Origin: an uncultured Clostridia bacterium
GTDB taxonomy: Bacteria; Bacillota_A; Clostridia; Oscillospirales; Ruminococcaceae
Assembly (NCBI GenBank): GCA_947169455.1
Contig: CAMVPV010000082.1
Coordinates: forward strand, 1 to 6,615
Length of the DNA: 6,615 bases
Direction of reading: 5' to 3'
Each line of letters begins with the position of its first letter. Positions within the stretch are counted from its first letter, which is position 1. Of the stretch, positions 1 through 4,359 are shown in pieces. The position numbers were made by a program, and so were the translations under genes. Below the pieces are notes generated by a model. The model had not been told where the DNA came from and ran no database searches. It worked only from the letters and a program-made list of their open reading frames with translations.

Positions 1-845
1 GTGAATGATCTGTCCGACAGTTCATTCTTTTTTATCTTTCCTGTGATGATATCGGCGGTCAGCGGCAGCACGAGCAGAACGACCCATATCACCGCATTGA
101 TGATCATATCCGTTCCGAGGCTGCCCCAGTCAACGGCATCATCGACGGTCGTCGGCAGGATATTGTTCATGAACATATACTGTGAATATACGCAGATCAT
201 AAGCCCGATAAAGATATCGGCGGCAAACCGGTTGATCTTTCTGCTGAATGAGCAGAGCGTAAGTGAGGTCAGCAAAGAATATACTATCGTTTTGAAAAGG
301 TAATGCGGGGCAAAATCCATATATGAATAATACAGCTCACGGCTGTTTGCAAAAAATGTCTCTGAGCTGAGAAAGAGAAATGCAGTGAAGTACAGAGGGG
401 CACAGGTGAGCAGATCCTTTGCGAAGAGCTCAGGACTGGGTTCATCGCCGAAGCGTGAGGATACCGGACCGGCAATATATTCTGACAGACCGAAGAAGAT
501 AATGAATGCGGAGATACGTACCAGTGTGATATTCTGTGAAGTATCGTATTCATTCAGCAGCGCAGCCACCTGGCTGAAATACCCTGATGCACTTATCCCA
601 ATGCACAGGCAGGTGATATGTATCGCAGGAGAATTCTGAAAGAAAGCCCTGTACAGTTTATATCTTATCAGTGCAGCGATGATCACCGCTGCCGCTGCTG
701 CAGGGCGCAGGATGCCGGTATTCAGCACCATTGCAAGGAACACTGTCAGTGCAGCGATGAATACTACGCTGAATGCTATACCGATGATATCTTTCTTTTC
801 CGATCTTATTTCAGGTCTCTTTGTAAGAGACTTTATCAATGACAT
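1..845 (-). CDS. Polytopic membrane protein, N-terminal part (3' end outside window)
   Basis: The frame is open from an ATG at 845-843 to the window edge: 281 complete codons with no stop or frameshift. The start is supported by GGAGGG six bases upstream and a near-consensus promoter further up. The cytosolic N-terminus is Lys/Arg rich (residues 1-19). About eight hydrophobic segments follow, roughly at residues 20-40, 44-61, 74-92, 108-125, 145-162, 182-200, 207-226 and 246-265. A basic stretch (GKIKK, 269-273) comes just before the edge. There is no cleavable signal peptide. The segment from SETFFANSRE (161-170) through YMFMNNILP (223-231) to the VDW motif (238-240) recalls membrane modules of large clostridial proteins, some of which carry an extracellular sulfatase/LTA-synthase-like domain. 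That resemblance is from memory. The downstream domain that would settle the function is not visible. The gene is divergent from the GH43 gene. Membrane protein is secure; specific function is unknown. Confidence 0.88.
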   Translation of the reverse strand, partial: MSLIKSLTKRPEIRSEKKDIIGIAFSVVFIAALTVFLAMVLNTGILRPAAAAAVIIAALIRYKLYRAFFQNSPAIHITCLCIGISASGYFSQVAALLNEYDTSQNITLVRISAFIIFFGLSEYIAGPVSSRFGDEPSPELFAKDLLTCAPLYFTAFLFLSSETFFANSRELYYSYMDFAPHYLFKTIVYSLLTSLTLCSFSRKINRFAADIFIGLMICVYSQYMFMNNILPTTVDDAVDWGSLGTDMIINAVIWVVLLVLPLTADIITGKIKKNELSDRSF

Positions 846-851
846 TGATAT

Positions 852-857
852 CCCTCC
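852..857 (-). promoter_or_regulatory. Ribosome binding site of the membrane-protein gene
   Basis: Read on the minus strand this is GGAGGG, six bases before the ATG at 845. It fixes the start codon of a gene that is otherwise recognised only by an open frame running off the window. Confidence 0.88.
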
Positions 858-890
858 AAGTATCCCGGGCGGGGATGAGCTACACAGATG

Positions 891-919
891 ATTATACCAC
901 TATTAATGTATAAAGTCAA
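891..919 (-). promoter_or_regulatory. Sigma-A-type promoter of the membrane-protein gene
   Basis: On the minus strand there is a -35 TTGACT (919-914), an exact 17-base spacer, and a -10 TATAAT (896-891) preceded by TGG, giving an extended -10. Transcription should start near 884, leaving a leader of about 39 nt before the ATG. It lies back to back with the GH43 promoter; the two -35 elements are about 70 bp apart. Confidence 0.85.
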
Positions 920-963
920 TCATAATGATAACAGAAATTCAGTGTCCTTCATGTAGATACATC

Positions 964-987
964 ATATCAAGCCTGTTCATCTGATAT
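964..987. repeat. Short inverted repeat just upstream of the GH43 -35 box
   Basis: ATATCA at 964-969 and TGATAT at 982-987 are perfect six-base inverted arms separated by 12 bases. The right arm ends three bases before the TTGACA. The position suits a regulator site for the GH43 gene, but arms this short and AT-rich can arise by chance. No CcpA-type cre site was seen nearby. Confidence 0.25.
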
Positions 988-990
988 CTA

Positions 991-1019
991 TTGACAAATA
1001 TAATGAATAATGTTAAAAT
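991..1019 (+). promoter_or_regulatory. Sigma-A-type promoter of the GH43 gene
   Basis: A perfect -35 TTGACA (991-996), a 17-base spacer and a -10 TAAAAT (1014-1019) with TG at 1011-1012 form an extended -10 promoter. The predicted start is near 1026, giving a 5' leader of about 63 nt. With so strong a core promoter, any substrate control would more likely be by repression than activation; that is inference. Confidence 0.85.
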
Positions 1020-1075
1020 TTCAGTAACCTGTGTTGATATTGCACAGTCTGTCAAAAAACGATCATAACAGCATT

Positions 1076-1080
1076 GGAGG
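1076..1080 (+). promoter_or_regulatory. Ribosome binding site deciding the GH43 start
   Basis: GGAGG lies eight bases before the ATG at 1089. The reading frame also contains an upstream TTG at 1074, but that codon overlaps this Shine-Dalgarno sequence and has no site of its own, so the ATG at 1089 is chosen. Confidence 0.88.
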
Positions 1081-1088
1081 TATTGCTT

Positions 1089-2576
1089 ATGGAATACGGA
1101 ACAAACCCGATAACAGGAATGGATCTTCCCGACCCCGACGTTATCCGCGCAGGTGATACATACTACATGATAAGCACGACCATGCATTTTTTCCCGGGCG
1201 GACAGATACTCCGTTCATACGACCTGATCCACTGGGAGATCTGCTCGTACATATACGATGCGCTGGAACACACCGCAGGTGAATGTCTGGAAGGCGATGA
1301 GAACATCTACGGGCATGGTATGTGGGCGGCAAGCCTGCGTTATCACAACGGAAAGTTCTATGCTGCGTTCATCGCACACGAATGTGACAGGACGTTCCTG
1401 TTTACCGCATATGATATAGAGGGCCCGTGGAAGAAGAGCTATATCAAGGGCATATATCACGACTGCTCGCTGCTGTTCGATGATGACGGACGTGTTTATA
1501 TCGTCTATGGCAACAGGGATATCCGCATAACAGAGCTTGAAAGCGACCTCAGCGCACCGAGGAAGGGCGGGCTCGACCGCATCATTATCCGCGATGCACC
1601 GGGTGATTTTCTCGGATATGAGGGCTCGCACATATACAAGATCAACGGAAAGTACGTGCTTTTCCTGATACATTCGCGGCAGTGGGAATGGTACCGCACA
1701 CAGGCGTGCTTTGTTTCGGACGACCTTGAAGGTGTGTGGGCAGGCGGCGATGTGATGGCAGCCGACCTCGACGATATGCACAGCGGGCCGGCTCAGGGCG
1801 GCATCGTCGATACCCCCGACGGCAGGTGGTTCTCGATAGTGTTCCAGGACAGGGGAGCGGTCGGCAGAGTGCCGGTGCTTGTTCCGGTAGAATGGAACAA
1901 GTCGGGTTATCCCGTATTCGGAAAGGTGACGAAGGAGATATCCAACGAAAGCACACGTCCCGGATATGTTTACGGACAGCTTTATGCGAGCGATGATTTC
2001 ACCTCGCCTGTGCTGAAAAATGTATGGCAGTTTGATCACGAGCCGCGCAGTGGCTGCTGGGAGACAGGCAATGGATATTACCGCATAACCACCGACAAGA
2101 CAAGCTGCACGCTTGAATCAGCGAGGAACACTCTCACACAGAGAACGGTACTGCCTTCCTGTGCAGCGGAGGTCACGGTCGGCGCTGCGGATATGAAGGA
2201 CGGTGACACTGCCGGGCTTTGTCTGCTTATAGGCGGGTATAGTCTTATCGGCATCATGAGAGAGAACGGGGAGTATTACCTTGTGATGAAAGCAAAGGAA
2301 ACAGCAAAGGGAGAAGAGACAGAACACGCAAGGATACCGCTCCCGCAGAGCGAAGCAAGGCTTCGTGCGGAGGTGAAGTTCAGCGGCGGAACGGGCGAGG
2401 TGCAGTTCCTGCGGCAGGACAACGGCGCATGGACGGGATTCGGCATCAGGCATGATGTGCATTTCACGCTCGATCATTTTGTCGGGTGCAGGTTCGGGCT
2501 GTTCATGTACTCACAGAGAGAGACAGGCGGAAGTGCGTCATTCACCGGTTTTGAATATATCACACCGCTGAGCTGA
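1089..2576 (+). CDS. GH43 family glycosidase (beta-xylosidase / alpha-L-arabinofuranosidase type), cytoplasmic
   Basis: A complete 495-residue protein. An N-terminal five-bladed beta-propeller of family GH43 spans about residues 5-290. A beta-sandwich C-terminal domain of the kind common in GH43 xylosidases spans about 300-490 and includes ARNTLTQRT (345-353) and DGDTAGL (371-377). The inverting catalytic triad is visible: general base Asp15 in LPDPDV, pKa modulator Asp125 in YHDCS, and general acid Glu178 in GYEGSH. Other family-like stretches are YYMISTTMHFFPG (25-37) and QGGIVDTPDG (236-245). No signal peptide is present, so it should act in the cytoplasm on imported short xylan- or arabinoxylan-derived oligosaccharides, releasing xylose or arabinose. 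Length is normal for the subgroup. It has its own promoter and no visible transporter or sugar-kinase partner in the window. GH43 membership is secure. The exact subfamily and xylosidase versus arabinofuranosidase specificity cannot be decided by reading. Confidence 0.95.
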   Translation: MEYGTNPITGMDLPDPDVIRAGDTYYMISTTMHFFPGGQILRSYDLIHWEICSYIYDALEHTAGECLEGDENIYGHGMWAASLRYHNGKFYAAFIAHECDRTFLFTAYDIEGPWKKSYIKGIYHDCSLLFDDDGRVYIVYGNRDIRITELESDLSAPRKGGLDRIIIRDAPGDFLGYEGSHIYKINGKYVLFLIHSRQWEWYRTQACFVSDDLEGVWAGGDVMAADLDDMHSGPAQGGIVDTPDGRWFSIVFQDRGAVGRVPVLVPVEWNKSGYPVFGKVTKEISNESTRPGYVYGQLYASDDFTSPVLKNVWQFDHEPRSGCWETGNGYYRITTDKTSCTLESARNTLTQRTVLPSCAAEVTVGAADMKDGDTAGLCLLIGGYSLIGIMRENGEYYLVMKAKETAKGEETEHARIPLPQSEARLRAEVKFSGGTGEVQFLRQDNGAWTGFGIRHDVHFTLDHFVGCRFGLFMYSQRETGGSASFTGFEYITPLS

Positions 2577-2622
2577 TGCTGTGACGCGATAATTCTGGCT
2601 TTTTCATAACAAATGGGGGCTG

Positions 2623-2641
2623 GTCGGGCGAACGCCCGGAC
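2623..2641 (+). other. GC-rich hairpin downstream of the GH43 gene
   Basis: The arms GTCGGGC (2623-2629) and GCCCGGAC (2634-2641) pair with a single bulged G around the loop GAAC, giving about seven base pairs. It is followed by CAAGGTATG rather than a T-tract, so it is not itself a standard terminator. Its right arm could instead pair with the right arm of the next hairpin (see findings). It may stabilise the 3' end of the GH43 transcript or belong to a structured RNA; both are inference. Confidence 0.5.
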
Positions 2642-2672
2642 AAGGTATGAATCGTATAGCAGAGATAATGAG

Positions 2673-2697
2673 CCGTCCGGAGATGATCTCCGGGCGG
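2673..2697 (+). terminator. Probable terminator hairpin of the GH43 transcript
   Basis: CCGTCCGGAGA (2673-2683) pairs with TCTCCGGGCGG (2687-2697) over 11 base pairs, including one T-G wobble, with a TGA triloop. The stem is very stable. The following T-tract is weak and interrupted (TAAGTTTATTT). It lies about 100 bases after the GH43 stop and well before the next promoter, which suits a terminator. Because of the poor T-tract, readthrough or a role as a 3'-end stabiliser remains possible. Confidence 0.6.
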
Positions 2698-2745
2698 TAA
2701 GTTTATTTCACGAACGAATATTTTGATATATTTTTTCGGTATAGT

Positions 2746-2778
2746 TTCACAATGATGATAATTATTATAAATTGTGAA
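2746..2778. repeat. AT-rich inverted repeat upstream of the GGDEF gene
   Basis: TTCACAAT (2746-2753) and ATTGTGAA (2771-2778) are perfect eight-base inverted arms. Between them, 2755-2768 is a second near-palindrome of seven pairs with one T-G wobble, offset by one base on the left and two on the right. The element is a potential hairpin or cruciform, or a protein-binding dyad about 50 bp upstream of the GGDEF gene -35 box. There is no T-tract in either direction, so a terminator is unlikely. Confidence 0.55.
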
Positions 2779-2826
2779 TAATCCTGCCGCATTTGATGAA
2801 TCATATCGCTGCCGTGATGAAAATAA

Positions 2827-2855
2827 TTGACTTTGCGGAAAATATCTGATATAAT
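2827..2855 (+). promoter_or_regulatory. Sigma-A-type promoter of the GGDEF gene
   Basis: A -35 TTGACT (2827-2832), a 17-base spacer and a perfect -10 TATAAT (2850-2855) with TG at 2847-2848 form an extended -10 promoter. Transcription should begin near 2862, leaving a leader of about 73 nt. The TTG of the -35 box is in frame with the gene and could be mistaken for a start codon, but it belongs to the promoter. Confidence 0.88.
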
Positions 2856-2869
2856 ATTATCGGATATTT
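2840..2869. promoter_or_regulatory. Candidate operator: 30-bp dyad over the -10 and start site of the GGDEF gene
   Basis: AAATATCTGATA (2840-2851) and TATCGGATATTT (2858-2869) are 12-base inverted arms with one mismatch, separated by six bases. The dyad covers the -10 box and the expected transcription start, the usual place for a repressor to block polymerase. The repressor is unknown. Some symmetry is expected in AT-rich DNA, but the arms include C and G positions and match 11 of 12. Confidence 0.5.
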
Positions 2870-2920
2870 ACAGGCATTTGCTGTATATTATAAATGATAT
2901 TTTAACAGTGATTTTGCAAA

Positions 2921-2925
2921 GAGGG
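2921..2925 (+). promoter_or_regulatory. Ribosome binding site of the GGDEF gene
   Basis: GAGGG nine bases before the ATG at 2935 supports this start. The frame is open 36 codons further upstream to a TTG at 2827, but that extension runs through the promoter and has no ribosome binding site. Confidence 0.8.
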
Positions 2926-2934
2926 TTGTTTTAT

Positions 2935-4287
2935 ATGGGAATTGTCAGAAAGGTAAAGTCAGAAGGTATATCGCTGAAAACAGCACATCTCATCATGATA
3001 CCGGTGATGATCGTCCTCATGTGCCTGCTGCTTTATTATACCGTACAATCGGCTTCTCTGTACAGAAAGCTTTCCGAATCCACCAATGAATATATCGAAC
3101 TGCGTAACAGCGCCGAAAGTCTTATGGACGCCTCGGACTTCCTCACGGACAGGGTACAGCGCTTCACGGTTACTATGGATACTGCCGATATGGATGCATA
3201 TTTTGATGAGGTGCACAATGTACGCCGCAGGGAAAAAGCCGTTGGAAGAATGGCAGAGATAGCGGCGGTATCGCCCGAGCTCGATCATCTGAAAAGCTCG
3301 CTGGATAATTCGGTCGCGCTGACTGAAACGGAAATATGCGCAATGAAGCTCATCTGTGATGCGAACGGATACGATGAGAAATTCGATGAGGTAAAGAACG
3401 CTGTTATCCCCGAAGAATGTGCAGGCATGACTAAGGAAGAGAAGATACGTTACGCGCAGGATATGGTGCATGACAGCAGATATTACGACAGGAAGATGAG
3501 CATTCGCAGCGGAATGGAAAACAATACTCATAACACGCAGTCGGAGCTGAATAACGAACTGCGCAGCAAGATGACGCTGACGAGGGTGCTTCTTGTGGTA
3601 CAGTCGTGTGCGATGATATTCATTCTGTGGATGACCTCCTGTCTCGGGATAAATCCGATACTCAAGGGAGTGCAGAAGATAAGGGAGAACCGCAAGATAC
3701 CGGTCACGGGGTCATACGAGTTCCGTTATCTTGCAAAGACATACAACAAGATGTATGCGGCTGTTCAGCAGAGCATAGAGAATCTCAATTATGATGCTTC
3801 GCACGACAAACTGACGAATCTTTACAACCGCGCGGGATATGACCTCCTAAGCAAAAGCATCGACCTTCATTCCACTGCGGTGCTTATAATCGACGTTGAC
3901 AAGTTCAAGGAGATAAACGATACATACGGTCATGCCACAGGCGACGATGTGCTGAAAATGATCGCGGAAACACTGAAAAACACCTTCCGCAGCGATGATT
4001 ATATCTGCCGTGTGGGCGGCGATGAATTTGTGGTATTCATGCTCCACATGGACGAGCAGCGGCACGAACTGATCGACCTGAAAATAAGTTATATAAACAA
4101 AGTACTTGCTGACCCTGGTTATGATCTTCCTGCGACATCTATCAGTGTAGGAGTATCGTTCGGGTGCAGCGAGGACGATCTCCAGACCTCGCTGAAGCAC
4201 GCCGATGAAGCATTGTACAAAATGAAATCGGAAGGCAGACAGGGCTGTTCGTTCTACAACCCGAGAAAACGCAGCCCTGCCGTGTGA
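2935..4287 (+). CDS. Membrane-bound diguanylate cyclase (two TM helices, helical sensor, GGDEF domain)
   Basis: A complete 450-residue protein that should make cyclic di-GMP from two GTP at the inner face of the membrane. Domains in order: TM1 (about 17-37), a mostly helical extracytoplasmic sensor of about 180 residues (38-216), TM2 (217-236), a HAMP-like or coiled linker (about 238-290), and a GGDEF domain (about 291-443). The active site is intact: GGDEF at 361-365, Asp320 in IIDVDKFKEIND for metal, and Asn328 and Asp337 for guanine. Arg352 and Asp355 form an RxxD inhibitory site exactly five residues before GGDEF, so feedback inhibition by product is likely. The sensor, with LTDRVQRFTVT (70-80) and RRREKAV (97-103), resembles a four-helix sensor often seen ahead of clostridial GGDEF domains, by memory; its ligand is unknown. 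There is no EAL or HD-GYP domain. It has its own promoter and ends at a strong terminator. Confidence 0.95.
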   Translation: MGIVRKVKSEGISLKTAHLIMIPVMIVLMCLLLYYTVQSASLYRKLSESTNEYIELRNSAESLMDASDFLTDRVQRFTVTMDTADMDAYFDEVHNVRRREKAVGRMAEIAAVSPELDHLKSSLDNSVALTETEICAMKLICDANGYDEKFDEVKNAVIPEECAGMTKEEKIRYAQDMVHDSRYYDRKMSIRSGMENNTHNTQSELNNELRSKMTLTRVLLVVQSCAMIFILWMTSCLGINPILKGVQKIRENRKIPVTGSYEFRYLAKTYNKMYAAVQQSIENLNYDASHDKLTNLYNRAGYDLLSKSIDLHSTAVLIIDVDKFKEINDTYGHATGDDVLKMIAETLKNTFRSDDYICRVGGDEFVVFMLHMDEQRHELIDLKISYINKVLADPGYDLPATSISVGVSFGCSEDDLQTSLKHADEALYKMKSEGRQGCSFYNPRKRSPAV

Positions 4288-4310
4288 GCCGCAGGTATCA
4301 TCAGAAATAT

Positions 4311-4350
4311 AAAGACCGGTGACTTCCTCACGGAAAGCACCGGTCTTTTT
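4311..4350 (+). terminator. Rho-independent terminator shared by convergent genes
   Basis: AAAGACCGGTG (4311-4321) and CACCGGTCTTT (4338-4348) form a perfect 11-bp stem, and TTTTT (4346-4350) follows. Inside the 16-base loop, TTCC (4324-4327) and GGAA (4332-4335) can add a small inner stem. It starts 24 bases after the GGDEF stop. It also lies 12 bases beyond the stop of the minus-strand gene, where the T-tract is shorter (TTT then ATAT), so it probably terminates both genes, more strongly on the plus strand. Confidence 0.92.
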
Positions 4351-4359
4351 GCGGTATTA

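Larger units (their letters stand above)
2577..2934. other. 358-bp non-coding region between the GH43 and GGDEF genes
   Basis: No convincing gene is present. In order it holds a bulged GC-rich hairpin (2623-2641), a probable terminator hairpin (2673-2697), an AT-rich block with an inverted repeat (2746-2778), the GGDEF gene promoter (2827-2855) inside a 30-bp dyad (2840-2869), and a leader of about 73 nt ending in a ribosome binding site. The leader also carries a small TACAG/CTGTA stem (2869-2873 with 2881-2885). No match to a c-di-GMP riboswitch core was recognised in the leader. Confidence 0.75.

Noticed and set aside
1074..1088. Alternative TTG start of the GH43 gene, five codons upstream
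   Set aside because: The TTG overlaps the GGAGG that serves the ATG at 1089 and has no ribosome binding site of its own.
1215..2039. Long open frame on the minus strand inside the GH43 gene (274 codons)
   Set aside because: It is antisense to a well-conserved enzyme, has no ribosome binding site or family resemblance, and its composition is that of a shadow frame.
2647..2700. 17-codon open frame across the terminator-like hairpin
   Set aside because: AAGG is only one base from the ATG, most of the frame is hairpin, and nothing indicates selection for coding.
2746..2778. Rex- or CRP-type operator reading of TTCACAA/TTGTGAA
   Set aside because: The half-sites are in the reverse order to Rex sites (TTGTGAA then TTCACAA) and the spacing fits neither family.
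2827..2934. Alternative TTG start of the GGDEF gene, 36 codons upstream
   Set aside because: The TTG is part of the -35 box and the extension runs through the -10 box; GAGGG correctly positions the ATG at 2935.
2862..2934. c-di-GMP riboswitch in the GGDEF leader
   Set aside because: The leader is only about 73 nt, AT-rich, and lacks the conserved core bases of the known c-di-GMP riboswitch classes.
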